From Heterocephalus glaber (taxonomy: Eukaryota; Chordata; Mammalia; Rodentia; Bathyergidae), in NCBI RefSeq assembly GCF_000247695.1, contig NW_004624781.1:14138944-14202943 (forward strand): DNA of 64,000 nt, in the 5' to 3' direction. The notes beneath the pieces are model-generated. The model was not told the DNA's origin, searched no databases, and saw only the letters and a list, made by a program, of their open reading frames with translations. The position numbers were made by a program, and so were the translations under genes. Below are positions 33,701-46,260 of the stretch, one piece after another (the first letter of the stretch is position 1; each line of letters opens with the position of its first letter).

Positions 33701-34639
33701 CAGTTGTTTGTTGGTTTGTTTGTTTTCTGTGTTCCCGGGGCTGCCCTGCACCCAGATCTCTCTCTCCCTCAAGACCTAGCACTCTTAGGTACCATTACTC
33801 ACTGACTGGAAGGATTCGGCCTCAGATCCAACCCTCATTCTGACCAGCTACCTCTGCCTCCCCACCCAACAGCAAGGCTTCTCTCTCCCTCTTCTTCAAG
33901 AACAGACAGAATCTCTCAACAAGTCCAGACTTTAAAAACAGAAGGACCTGCTGATGTGAACCTCCAGGAAAGGCCCGCGTACAAGGGAACAAAAAGGCTT
34001 GGGGAAGGAAGGAGGAATAAGGAAAAACACCATCAGTAAAAACAAGAGACAAATCAATCATTCTGTCAGTTGTGTGTAACTCACCCTAACACTCTGCGAC
34101 ACTCACCCCTTCCCACAGCCCCAGTACCTCCTGAATTGAGTGTGCCCTTGAGATCACTCATCATTCAAAGGGACACCTGGGCCAGAGGTGCTCCCAGGTG
34201 TTGGTGCCCCAGGCAGAGGTGGAGGAGGGGCTAGGAGGCTGCCGCTGCTTGCCTGATATGTGCACCAGGGAGCGGGTTCCAGCCGGAAGTGCCCCACCGC
34301 GACTTCATTAGATGGTCATGGAGCTCTTCACATGTGCCACACTGGGGAGATGGCCCTGCTGTGGTTCTGGGGTGCCCTCAGGCCAAATGGGAGGGTGGGT
34401 GTAGGGGTTAGAGGGGCAGGCAGGGAGCTCCAGGATCTGCCACAGCTACTGGGGTGATGAGGACCTCAGGCTTGACTGCAAACATGCGGGAGGTATCTAA
34501 GTAACTCCTCGGTGCAGCCCAGACCTTTAGTTCCCATAGTTAAATAAAATTGACAGAATCAAAGTTAAACCCACACAGGATGCTCCTTAGAACAGAAGCC
34601 GTCGAAAGTACAAACGCCACTGTCCCTGCCTGAGTCTGA
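30713..34639. other. Intergenic, little repeat content
   Basis: Only a MIR fragment at 32400 and a CT-rich stretch at about 33310-33360 were recognised. Short frames (up to 132 codons) carry no recognisable domain. Confidence 0.4.
32400..32485 (+). mobile_element. MIR fragment
   Basis: 'tctgacctgcaaaacaatag' and 'tagtacttcctagggcctta' resemble sense MIR core. Confidence 0.4.
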
Positions 34640-34830
34640 GCATGGTTTGACCCTCTGGAAACTAGTGTCGAAATTTAAGCCCCACTGTGGGGTACCAAGG
34701 GGGTAGAAACTTGACCCAACTGTGGTGTTTTGAGGTGGGGCTTTGGTGGTGATTGGGATTAGATGAAGTCACTGGAGTGGAGCCCCCATAGTCCAGCACA
34801 CCCACGTGCCCTCTTCCCCTGCCAGCAAGA
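34640..34830 (+). mobile_element. Partial MLT1/MST-like LTR
   Basis: 'gaaatttaagccccactgtg', 'gttttgaggtggggctttgg', 'gtgattgggattagatgaag' resemble the 5' half of a MaLR LTR. The 3' half is absent or unrecognisable. Confidence 0.55.
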
Positions 34831-37424
34831 GGGCTGTCACCAGCTGTGGCCAGCTGATCATGTGAGAAAATAATTGTTGAGCCCAGAGAGCGAGCTTGGG
34901 GGACAAAGTCCCATTTCTAGACATGCCGGCCAAGGCTGAGAACTGCAGCCTTCCAAGGAGCAGGGCGTGTGCAGTCACCAGCTTATCAGAGGTTAGAGTA
35001 CAGGGCTGAGGGCTGTCACCTGTCACATCGAGTACCCTTGCTGCATGTCGGCTTCCCTTGGGAGAAGCGATGTTCCCAGCCAGCCAGCACCCGCAGGAGT
35101 GACTTCTGCAACACAGGCATTTATCTTGATCTTGGTCAGGGGAAAGCAGCTGGATTGGATCTGGGGTGAGCAGAGGAAGGTGGAGGATTCCGGGCAACTG
35201 GTTGTGCCTGGCCCCAGCAAAGTGGCTCCCTGGGTACGTGCCCTTTGGGGAAACTGGGTGGCCATCTTCTTCAACAGCATTTACTATCTTATAGCCAAGA
35301 CACCGGAAACAGATGACTAAGGCCCTCAGGCATGCTTCACCATTCTTAATAGGTGTGATGCAGAGACCCAGCTAGGGCAAGGGAGACCAATGAATGGAGG
35401 CCAGGAAGTGGGGCTTTGTGCAGCCTGCAGTCACAGCACCCTGTGGGGCTTTCCACTCCAACACAGTAAGCGAGGGCCTTTGGACTGGACTTTGGTTGGG
35501 TGCTTCTTCATTTGTTGTTTAGCTGGGTTGTCGATTGGCATTTCCTCTAAATCTGAAGCTGGCTGCTCTACTGGTAGGGCAGGGCACAGTGCCAAGGGTC
35601 AGAGTTGTCAGCGAGATCCTCTATTAGATACTCAGACTCAAAGGCAGGAGGAACCCCCGGACACGGCCTGCACTCACCTCCATGGCCACCATGGACTGTG
35701 TTTATGTGCTGAACTGGCCATGGACCTCCAGACCTGACTTAGCCTGGGTCCCCCACAATGCAGACTTATGTGTGGAACCTTTGGGGGTGCCTGTAGGAGG
35801 CACCGATGTCCTGGAATGAGGAACTGAGCCTGGATAGGTACAGAGGCCTCGAGCAATCCCACAGGGAGCCCTGGAGCTGGTGGCCATCCAGAGTCACTCT
35901 TGGTGGAGGCAAGGAAGCTGATCTTTCATCCCCTGTCCAGTCCCTGGACTTGTGCTTGCTCTGGACAAGGGTCCAGCAGCTCCTCCAGTCTCCAGTCAAG
36001 CACAGTTCTTGTGAGCCCCTGGCATCCACCATTCCCTGCAGCCAGGCAAGTGAGACAGATGAGGGAAGCACCTGCAGTACCCAGCACAGGGCCTTTGCAC
36101 ATGCTTCACCCTTCACAATGATGACTCCTTTATTGAGAAGCCTCCCTGCTCCAAGCACTGCTGCTGGAATGCACCTTCCCGCATTTCCTGTGTAACCAGG
36201 AACTTCTCACAGGTGGGACAGCCTAATCATCTGTGTTGTACTGGAAACTCACATAGTGCCTGGCAAGAAGGGAGGAAACGGAAGAAGCTGGAGAAGTGCA
36301 AGGCCTATCCTATGCCCGCCTAGAATGAGAGTAGTGTTTCCTTCCTGAGCCTCAGTTTCACAATCTGTACATGGAGGGACCTGAACGCTGCCTGTTAGGG
36401 TTACATGGATGGCATCAGTAAGACACCTGGCATGGGTCTGTGTTTAATAAAGAGGCTGTCTGCTGGAGCCTGGACTCAGGGTCCTCTTGGCAAGGCTCTG
36501 CTCAACCAGTGCATGAAGGGAGAGGAAGAAAGAGTCATGGGAAGCTGAGACCCAGAGTGGACGCCTTGAGGGAGCCGTGGGCCCTTGGCCACTGAGGGGT
36601 GTTGGGCTGTAAGAGGCTGACGCGGGGATGCATGGTCTGGCTGGATGGCTGGGAGGATCCTGAGACAGACCCAGAGGCCAGCTCAGCCCGAGTCCCATTT
36701 TAGAAAAGTCCTCGCTGTTCTTCCTCACCTTATCTTCACGAAGATCTCTGTGGATGCTGCCTCCGTGTTTCTTATCTGCCCCACAGTAGGCCTGGCGGAG
36801 AAGCAGGAAGACATCGTAAATGCAGACGTTTCCTCCACGCGCTTAGCCCTCAGCACAATGCACTGATTGCTCTGGCATCACAGCAGTGCCCACACGGGAT
36901 CCTGGAAATAGGAAACAGCCTTATCCAGGGATCGGAGACCCGGGTCCCCCGCATCCTGTCGCCCACGGGGCCAGCCAGACCGGATACCCTGCTGCAAGAC
37001 CACCCTGTCCCCTCTGTTCCCTCTGTCCCCTCCCCCAGCAGAGAGAAATGCTTTCCTGTCCTGTGTGTTTGGGGGTGAAAGGGGAAGGTGTCCCGTGCCT
37101 GGACGCTTCTAACTCTGCAGCTGTCCACGCAGATTTCAACACAGGCTCCCTAACAGGACTTGGCTTAATGTGTTGGTTTACTGAGGGGACTTTCTGTTAC
37201 CTTATTTTGCTTAAAAACCTACAGGGGACAAACACCTCTAGACATACCATGAGTAAAACTTCTTGGAGTAGTAGCGTTTGTTATCAATACTTGAATAAAA
37301 TCAAACCTCTTCAGTTCAGCTGGCCCAGTATATCGTTCTGGTTGGGCAGTTTGTAACGGAGGAGGGGTCAGAAGAAAGCCTAACTTTGGCCAATGAAAAT
37401 AAATTGTTCTACTTGGTAGAACTA
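34831..37424. other. Intergenic, no gene seen
   Basis: Moderate-GC sequence with a MIR at 36340 and a short CCCTCTGT-type triplication at about 37000-37035. Frames of 142 and 156 codons (34769 minus, 36886 plus) have no family resemblance. Confidence 0.4.
36340..36455 (+). mobile_element. MIR SINE
   Basis: 'tgagcctcagtttcacaatc', 'gacacctggcatgggtctgt' and 'gtttaataaagagg' match sense MIR core to 3' end. Confidence 0.65.
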
Positions 37425-37950
37425 CACATTTTCATTCATTCACTCCATCAGCCAACCATTCTCTTACTAATTCAGGGCATGCCCATTTTGCTGTACACTT
37501 TCAATGTGCCCAGTGTTGTCCTAGGACTGAAGGAAATACAAGGCTGTGCAAGAATCATGCCCTACCCCACAGAAGCTTATGGTTTGGAGGCGAATAGAGG
37601 AGAAGGGGGCTGGGCTGCACGAAAGAATTACTCAGTTGTAGATGGAGGGCTGCAGTAGAAGAAGTGAAATGGAGTAACAGCAGGAAAGGTGGATGGCCTG
37701 TTTAGCCCTCCTGCCCATGCATGGTCTTCATGGTTGCTGTGAATTTTGCCACTGAGTTTTATCCTGAAGGCACTGGGAAGCTGCTGAAGCATTGTAAGCA
37801 GAGGAGTCCCATTAGACCCCACCTTAAGTGGCCCCTCAAGACTTTGAGCACACAAGGCTTGGAGGAAAGAAGATGGCATATTCAGCTGTCCCTCCGGGCA
37901 TCCATATGGGCTGCCCAAGAGAGAATCAATAAACATTTATAAAGAATGAA
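37425..37950 (-). mobile_element. L2-like region
   Basis: 'attcattcactccatcagcc', 'tgcccagtgttgtcctagga', 'cactgggaagctgctgaagc' and 'atcaataaacatttataaag' are spread through this stretch in the style of an L2 3' end or two adjacent pieces. Confidence 0.45.
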
Positions 37951-38159
37951 TGGACACATGCAGATGCTCCAGAATAGCAGAGGAGGTGACAGGGTGGGAG
38001 CAACTGGGCCTTCCTCAAGTCTGAAAAGGTTCAGAATTTCTGCAGTGGGAATCCAAGGGATAACTAACAGGTGATGGATAGACTACTGCCAAGCTGCTCA
38101 GCATCCTCAGCCACTCAGCATCACATAAAGTGGCCAGAATTGAAAGGACAATAGAAAGT

Positions 38160-38655
38160 GTTGCTAAATACAGGAAAACTGGAGCCCTCCCTGTAGCCAA
38201 CGGGAAGCTAAAATGTTGCAGCCACATTGGGAAATAGTCTGGCAGTTCCTCAAAAGGTTAAATATGGACTTAATGTAGGCCCCAGAGATTGCACTTCTAG
38301 GTATATACACAACAGAAATAAAAACATAAGTCCACTCAAAAATTTGTCCGAAAATGCTCAAAGCAGCACTATTCATAATTGTCAAGAAGTGGAAGAAAAT
38401 GTCCACAAGTAATAAGCAAATATGCAAAATGTATCATTATTTTCAGTCACAGAAAGAAACTCTGATACATGCTACCACATAGGTGAGCTTTGAAAGAACT
38501 GTATTAAGTGAAAGTCAGTTGCAAAAGATTACATATTATATGGTTCCTTTTTTGGGTTGGGGGGGTGTACTGGGGATCAAACTCTGGACCTTGAGCTTGC
38601 GAGGCAGGCGGCGTAACCACTGAGCTAGATCCCTGGCCCATATGGTTCCATTTAT
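38160..38655 (+). mobile_element. L1M fragment, 5' segment
   Basis: 'gccacattgggaaatagtct', 'gcagcactattcataattgt' and 'gtgaaagtcagttgcaaaag' follow the end of L1 ORF2. Interrupted by an ID SINE (38548-38639) and then by a DNA transposon; resumes at 39035. Confidence 0.82.
38548..38639 (-). mobile_element. ID SINE inside L1M
   Basis: Antisense copy flanked by a perfect duplication, atatggttcc, at 38538-38547 and 38640-38649. Confidence 0.94.
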
Positions 38656-39034
38656 AGACACTCCTCATTTAATTACCAAGTTCTGTTCCTGTCACCAGGC
38701 TGTTAAATGAATTGGTCGCTAAACAAGGAATTGTCTATAGTATGTACATCACAATATTCAGGGCAAAGAATTGGTCAAAGGAAACTCCAGCTTGATGACT
38801 TTGCTTTTATTTGCATAACTCTTCCATGCAGTACTGTAATGTATAACAGAACATAAAATTACACTATTCTACTGTACAGTATGATCAGCAAATTTACAGT
38901 AGTGTACTGTAGAAGAAGCCATCATAAGGCTGCACTGCCTGAGTCATAAGTCCAAACATTGACCCTCGGTAGGTAGTAGATCCAAGCAGTCATTAAACAG
39001 GTAGGTTGTTAAACAAGGAATATGACTATGTATG
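38656..39034. mobile_element. Non-autonomous Tigger-like DNA transposon in L1M
   Basis: About 375 bp with degraded terminal inverted repeats: left 'tagacactcctcatttaatt', right (reverse complement) 'tagtcatattccttgtttaa'. TA dinucleotides flank both ends, and 'taaacaaggaat' occurs near both ends. L1M sequence resumes on the other side. Confidence 0.55.
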
Positions 39035-39260
39035 TTAAATATCCAGAATAAGCAGATCTAAAAAGGACAAAAGGTATCTTAGTGGTTGCCCATATCTAGA
39101 ATGACTTGAAGGAAAATGAGGAGTGACTCTGACTACCAGAGAGTACGGGTTTTCTTTTCAGAGATACAAACATGTTCTAAAGTTAACAGAGGCAGTGGCT
39201 GCACCACTCATAAACAGGTGAATCGAGTGAGTTATAGCTCAATAAAGTTACTACCAACAG
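39035..39260 (+). mobile_element. L1M fragment, 3' segment
   Basis: 'gttaaatatccagaataagc' and 'aaggtatcttagtggttgcc' continue the L1M 3' UTR and end with 'gagttatagctcaataaag'. Confidence 0.75.
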
Positions 39261-42200
39261 AACACACAATGGCACGCCCATCCGTGGACAGTTTTCCATA
39301 CACACACTCTCACGTGATTGCCAGACCATGGGGAGTTCCATGGGGGAGCAAGGATTGTGACTCAGATGTCAATCAGGCTGATTCTTTCACTTCCTGTGTG
39401 CAGCCCCAGCGGTGGATGGAAGAAAGCAGAGAGAAACAAGAGTCCTTACTGACTGACAATAGCCAACGGTTGCTCAACACATCTATGGACCAGGCCACCA
39501 TAGAAAGTTCCTACCGTATCATCTCATTCTGTATCAGATATGTTTATGTCCATATAAAATACATAACAATACATATATTGCATCTTTTCCAGTGAGGTGG
39601 GTGCTCTGGTAAGCCTCAGTTTATAAATGAGAAAACTAAGTTCCAGGAAGATTAAGTAACGTGCTCGTGGTCTCACAGCCACCGAGGAAATTGTGGGGCA
39701 CCACCTGGCCCTGAGCCCCCACTGCCTTGCTTGGGGTTAGGGCAGAGTGGAGGCCGGGAGGGGCAGGTGGGATGTAAATGTGGGGAGAACCCACACCCCT
39801 GGTCTGTCCACGAAGGTGAAAAACTGGTTCTGTGAGTGTGTGAGGGTGTGCAGAGCTGCACTGACTGGACTTGTGGTTATGATTCCGACTGTGAGTTCTT
39901 GGTGACGGGCTCATTTAAAGCACAGTGCATTCCAACATGTGCAGGAAGTGCAGCTGGACAAAGAGCAAAGGGTCGGTCATGGGGTTTTAATGGTCATGAC
40001 AGGTGGTGGAATGTTGACATATTCCAAATCTCAAAATCCTATGCATCTCCGAGGGCTGTGCATGGCAAGGACATGTGTCTGGGGGCAAGTTAAGCAGGAC
40101 TGTCCTAACAGCCAGGGCTAGACACACAGCACAAGTAAAAACCAGGACCTGTTTGCAGTTTCTAAACTTACCATCACCAATGGCATCTTTCAGTGACACT
40201 CTCCAAGAACAGCACACTTGAAGGGATTTTGTCTATCCAATTACATTTTAACCAGTAACTGTTTTGACATTTCCATTAATTGAGGAGGTTTACAATTGCC
40301 AGTTTGAGCTTCTGCTTGCTGAGACCACCAGCTGTGCCTGTTGCATTGCTATAAGCCCCACGCCAAGCCACCATCTCATCTGCCACAGCAGCAACACTTG
40401 GGGAAACACTGTAGGGTGTCTTTGTCAAGCTCTGCAGAGGGATACCGTGGTCCTCAGAACCCCACAAGAGCACCTCCCAACCCTGGAGGGCACATGGGAC
40501 CTTATGTCAGCTTTCTGCCCTCTCCTGTCTCCTGTGGTCAGGCCGGCCTGTCAGCACACAGAGTAGCGTGGGGCCACTGTGGATGAGGGCCAGGTTTGGG
40601 TTGCTGGGGACAAGGTGAGGCTAAGGCATTAAGACTCGTATATATCTTCCCCCAGCTTTCTGAGGTGGTGCCAAGCTGTGTGATTTTGTTTTCCACCTCC
40701 CTCTCACTCCTATGCTAGGGATTAAACCCAGAGCCTCACACATGCTAGGCACTGAGCTACATCCTCAGTCTTTTTTACTTTATGTCGAGACAGGTTCTTG
40801 CTAAGTTCCCAGGCTGGACTTGAACTTGGCAACCCTCCTTCCTCGGCCTCAAAGAGCTAGGATTACAGGTGTGCACTACCACAACCAGATAAAAAGGCAA
40901 TCCATTAGATCTACACTGAAGCCCATACTGTTGATATCCAGTAGAAGTAAAATGCAAAGCATTTTTGGGAACTTAACTTTGCTAATGGCTCCATTTTCAG
41001 AAAATAACAGGAAACTGGCAAAATTAATTTTAGTAATATATTTTATTTAACCCATATATACAAAAATTATTTCAACATTAAAATTAATGTTACTATTAAC
41101 ATAAAAATTATGATGAGATACTTTAGCACTTTTGGTACTAGGTCTCCAAGATTCAGTGTGTGTTCACACTCACAAGTCATCTCAGTGGGCCTAGATTCCA
41201 AGCTCTCCAGAGCTTCGTAAGTTGAGGGGCCACACTGCTAAAAAGGAAAGGAACCATAGTAGAGACCCTATGGGAAAACTGAGACCCTCACAAGGCCCTA
41301 AGTCAGTGCTGTCCCTGCCCTGTTTTGTTTCAATACAAGAAAGTGGCTTCCCATAAAGATGCCCACAAAGGTCACCCAGCCCCGCCCCCTACCCAGGGTG
41401 TGGCTGCCTGTGGGTGGGGCTGGAGTCTGGGGTCACAGGAAGCCAGAGCCAGGGACCTAGACGCCACTCAGCTGATGGAGGGAAATGGGCTCTACCTCTC
41501 CGAGGAGCACCAGGGCGCCCCCAACACTTCCCGGGTTATCTCATGCCCTCCCCAAGTCTATGTCTACCTGTTCTGTCCAGGCAGGCTCAGCAGCAGGAGA
41601 ATCACAGAGAGGCCACGGAAAGAACTTCCAGGCTTGCTGCAGTGCCCCAGCCTCAGGTCCAAGTTCCCTGCCCTCGGGCTCCGTGACATTCCTCCAGCCC
41701 TGGAACAAGTTCTCCTTGGCACCTGAGATAATCTCAGTGTGTTCTGGATGCCTGCAGCCACCCGATCCTGGCAGCTCTGCCTCACCAACGCTGTGGGCAC
41801 AGTCCTGGGCTCAAGTTGGCCAGGAACCTGAGTCTTTGTCTCTGGTTCCTCTAGGTGGCAGTGGGCCACTCTAGGTTTCCTCCACCTCCCATCAGCATTT
41901 CCAAGGATTTTGTTAAGTCCGGTTCCAGACTGTTAGGAAGAAGAGCAGAGGATCCCTCCACCCTGCACCTGCTGATCTGGGCAGACCCTGAGGCTCTGTG
42001 CTCAGGGTCCTGTGGCCTCTGTCGCATCCACTCACATCTGGAGCCCTGTCTCTCTTCCTGTGCAAGCCAATCTGCACATGAGCATTCCTCTGCATTCCCA
42101 TGCCCCGTACCAGGCCCACACGTTGCTATTTAGTGCTTGCTCCCTCTGTCCTAGCTCTCCCAGGGAATCCTGTCATTCCAACTCCCTCCTGCATATACAT

Positions 42201-42474
42201 CTGCTCTGCTGCTGACACCTGCATGCAGGACAGAAACAGCCTTCAAAAGGGAAAGGGACACTCAAGACTTGAAATCCACACGGTTAGAGATTTAGGAAAT
42301 GGACTGATGCCATGCACATGTTTCTTGGGAGCTCCACCTGGTCCCAGAAATACAATGGCCAGCAAAATAAACAAGAGCATATATACACTGGCAGAGTTTG
42401 TAAACTGTTGAGTCAATGTACATCACAAATCAGCAATTGGCTCTAAAGAAAACTGAACTCTAAAGACAAATAAA
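39261..42474. other. Intergenic, no gene seen
   Basis: Contains the B1-ID at 40695. AT-rich at 41020-41110 and GC-richer at 41370-42000. Nothing coding recognised; the 159-codon frame at 39116 starts inside the L1M tail. Confidence 0.4.
40695..40890 (-). mobile_element. B1-ID composite SINE
   Basis: Antisense. The high-coordinate part is B1 ('ccaggctggacttgaacttg', 'taggattacaggtgtgcac'); the low-coordinate part is an ID-like tail ('gggattaaacccagagcctc', 'actgagctacatcctcag'). Confidence 0.85.
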
Positions 42475-42667
42475 GCCAGGTGCTGTGGTATATACCTGTA
42501 ATCCCAGCACTCTGGGAGGCTGAGGCAGGAGGATCACAAATTCAAGATCAACTTGGGCAACTTAGCAACTCCGCAAGAATTTGTCTCAAAAAAAAAATCA
42601 AAAAGGACTGGAGAGTAACTCAGTATGAAGGTCCTGTGTTCAATCCCCAGTACTGCAAGGGGGAGAA
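42475..42667 (+). mobile_element. B1-ID composite SINE
   Basis: B1 head ('acctgtaatcccagcactct', 'gaggctgaggcaggaggatc'), a short A-rich linker, then an ID-like tail ('gtgttcaatccccagtact'). Flanks share acaaataaa. Confidence 0.9.
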
Positions 42668-42943
42668 GGAACAAATAAATAGTAAGCATTTATTTTAAGA
42701 GGCAAAAATGCATTCAAATAACTGATTGTACAACTACTGTCTATTAAATTTATTAAAATGAAATCAGTTATAATCTCTTAAAATCCTAGTAGTTCTCCAT
42801 GCTTTAGGATGAGAATTAGCATTGACATGTCCATGTTTCCCACCCCATTCCTGCTCCACAATTCCCTTACCTACAGGGTGGGAGTCCTTTTACTCTTTTA
42901 GCTATTTATTCTGGTATTTAAACAGCACATTTTTACGACTATA

Positions 42944-43760
42944 CAGTAAAACCTTGGATAGCAAGTGACTTGTTCTGCAAGATGAGCAAACATTTCTAAT
43001 AAATTCTAACTTGATAAATGAGTGATGTCTTGCAATATGAATATTACATGACACCAAATGTCACATGATCACAACTGAGCCACTGGTTCCTTCTCTTTCT
43101 CTCTCTCCCCCCCCCTCTCTTGCTGCAGGATTATGGGTGATTATCTCTCAACAGCCAGAGGTTATGGGGGAGATCTCATCTGCAGAGGAGGGGAAGAAAA
43201 AGACAGAAATCCCTCACTTCAAACGAGATTAGGGAGATGTGTAAAATGTAGGAAATAGTGCAAAATTTTGTAGAGAAACACCACCTGAATAAGGCTGTAG
43301 CAGTGCAGGTGATGAATCTATTTAATGACAGTACAATGTCACATTTCCATGAAATCCTCAAAAGGAAGCAAAAGTAAATGTCCTTGGATATGTTCCTTGT
43401 GAAGTTGCAGGAAAAGGAAAAGATTCCACTGAGCCAACAGATAGCAGTGATTCCACTAGTGATAGTGAAAGTCGTCCTGACAATAGCCCTCCTCTCTCTT
43501 GTCTCCCTCACACCAGCCACAAAGATTTTCAAAGGTAAATGCAGGTTAATCTGTTTATTTTTCATTATATTTTGTATTTTCTTTTTTATATTATATTATA
43601 TTACAGTCCCATAATCATTTTATATGAATATTTTGGGATTATGGAACAAATTATCTGAGTTTCTATTATTTCTTATGGGAAAACTTGCTTTGATATACAA
43701 GTGCTTTGGGTTGCAAACATGTTTTTGGAGTGTTATTCTTGCAAACCAAGGTTTTATCCA
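42944..43760 (+). mobile_element. Tigger-type (pogo/mariner) transposon remnant with transposase C-terminus
   Basis: Left end CAGTAAAACCTTGGATAGCA preceded by TA; the right end reverse complement reads GGATAAAACCTTGGTTTGCA. Inside, the plus strand encodes fragments resembling a Tigger transposase C-terminus: a TSEE/CKM-like stretch near 43180-43250, then MSLDMFLVKLQEKEK from 43378. The central part of the transposase is missing, so the copy is internally deleted and inactive. Confidence 0.75.
43086..43122. repeat. CT-rich low complexity inside Tigger remnant
   Basis: 'ttctctttctctctctcccc' followed by more C/T. Confidence 0.85.
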
Positions 43761-44451
43761 GATTTGGTTTAATTTTAGATCTTGTCTTTGACTTTGTATG
43801 GAAGGTTTTGGTCTCAGAGCTCCCTACTCACCCAGATCCCCATTCTCTAAACAGATTTCTCTAAATCACTATTTTGGTTCATTCAAAACTCGGAGCTCAC
43901 ATCCTACAAGCACGTGGTTATCACTCACAGTTAGGCCAGGAAGTACACTATATAATAATGTTTTCATTATACAACTTTTCTCTATAAACTAAGCTAACAA
44001 TTGTCACCTTTTTTTCATTTTTTAAGCTTTCTATGGGCTCACTAGGAAACCTTTACTAGCTTTCTTTCAAAAATGGCAATCCCTCTGTGGACCAAATCCA
44101 TCCGGTTGAAGAGCAGTGGCCCCTCCTTCCAGGAGACAACCTCCACCACCCCTGGACAGCCCAGCCCAGAAGCTCCTGTCCCTCCTGGGTAGAAGTTCTC
44201 CAGCCAGCCCTATGGACAACCTGGGGCTCCACTCACTGTCATTCAGGGGATTTCCTGAGTTTATCTCCTGGAGTGGACTCGCTGCTTCCGTCATCTTAGG
44301 AGTTTTTCTTTTCTTGGAAATTCCCTTCATTATGTCCAACACACCCAAGGGTCAATAGGAATGAAAAGTTTCAACACTTTGCATTGCTGAAACTGTCTGG
44401 ATCAATGGTTTAGATTTTTACAGAGTTCCAGGAATACAGAAATAAATCTCC

Positions 44452-46260
44452 CATTTTTTCCCTTTTGCCTACTTTATTAGGTAAACATTAAAATGAATCC
44501 AAGTTCTGATGTAAAAACAAGCACAATGAATACTCATGATGCTCTTACATTAAAGATTCTATATGGTACCAATTTTTGAAACAAAATCTCATGGATAAAA
44601 AATTAATTGCAAAACTAATAAAGTTCCAAATTAAGGGAAAAAATTAGATAAGTATAAACTATTCAGGAAGCATTAAAATCCTGCAAACTTCAGCTCAAAT
44701 GGCTAAAGCACTTTATACCTAACCTGGTCATATAAATAGTGTCCAAATTATTTGTGTAAGAATATAAAAAGTTACTTGATAGACTGGATAGCTAATTTAA
44801 ATGTTTCAAGGAAAGTACTCACATTTACTTGCTATGACAGTTTATATTCATTTCAATTACATAAGGTATCATTAGGACTTTTTCCTTTAATATAAAGAAT
44901 AAAAAATAGAGATAATCTTAGGAGATAACCTAAACTTCAGGAGACAAAATAAAAGTAATCTTAGGAGATAATTCTCAGGTGGCAACTTCAAAACTGATTT
45001 TACCAATGAAACTCATCAAATGAATTTTCAGCATTCTTTGGTTTCTACTTTCTGAGCAGGTTTCAATTTACTCAGATTTTCAGTATGATAGAATATCCTT
45101 TATAATGATTGATAAACTCACCTCAGTTTAATGAAACTCATATTACTATTATTCTATCAAGACTATGTGCAGAAACCCCAGAATAGTCACTTACTCAGAC
45201 TATTTACCAATGCCCAAGTGCAAACTGGTTCCTACACAGTAATTTGTGTGTTGTCAATGATCCAAACAATCTAACAGTAGCTCCAGTAAAACTTGAAACT
45301 TGCCTGTTTAGAATTGGACTTCTGTTAATATTTTTCAACCACCTGAGTTTCTAAAGTGACAATAAGTGTATGAGATAGCAATGGAATTAACTGCTTTACA
45401 ACCATCTAGTTAAATAGGCTGAAGTTGTAAAAGGGAGCATTGTGTGTTTGGGAGAAGTCTGTAAGGCTTCTAGGGCACCATCTTCCTAATGATCTGCGTT
45501 ACTAAACAGATTCTGGCTGAGACCACGTGAAGGAATGCTATCTTCTCTTTTCTTCAAGTGTTTGGATTCCAGCCTTAAATTTTCACTATTTTCCTTATCA
45601 GCTGAGCATGAAATATTAATAGTTGCTCCTGAGTTAGTATCTCCTAGTGACGTATTCGGTTTTGTAAATTGCAAGTTAAATTGAACCTGTGGTCCTGAAA
45701 TTGGGTGGATGGTGTTCTTGGTAGGGTATTGGATGAGGAAAGGTATTCTGGAATGCAAATGCAGAGGAGATGGTTAAGCAATCCCACAGCTTGGGTAAGC
45801 AAGTCTGTTATCAATCACATTCGTTCAGGTTAGGAGAGAAATTCCACATCTGATTGTGTTGCTGCTAGAATGAAATTTCTTTATCTCCACATCATTTCCA
45901 GGTGAAAGTTTTAAGGAGAGGTGTGTAACATGCTTAAAGGGGTTTATCTTTACCACATTTAAAAATGGGGGTGAGTTATCCAAAATAACTGCTGGAGAAA
46001 TTAACTGTAGCAAAAACCTTGGGATTTCTTTGACATGTTCTTGAGCACTCTGCTGAAAGAGATCTATCAGTTTTTGTGGGAAAGCTAAGAAGTCTACCAG
46101 AAGAACTTGTTGGAATTTTAATTTATATTTCCTCAGATATAACAAGGTTATACAAAAATAGATAAATAACAGATCTGTATCATCAGTCAGACGAATAACT
46201 GAATCCTCTCTGTGAACTCAATTAGAAACTGATGGTAGTTCTGTGCTCACTCTAACACTT
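44452..46260 (-). pseudogene. SASS6P: SASS6 processed pseudogene with internal deletion
   Basis: The minus strand contains an intron-less, decayed copy of the SAS-6 centriole-assembly protein mRNA. From 46252 down the frames read fragments matching the N-terminal globular domain ([66 protein letters not shown]). At about 45875 the match jumps directly to the C-terminal tail ([12 protein letters not shown], then [44 protein letters not shown]), ending near 45420. The central coiled coil, roughly 400 codons, is missing. Stops and frameshifts interrupt both halves. Below 45400 an AT-rich stretch behaves like the 3' UTR, with AATAAA (minus strand) near 44472 and a degenerate A-tract at 44453-44465. 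It is non-functional. The 5' limit near 46260 is approximate because the first-exon match is weak. Confidence 0.88.
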
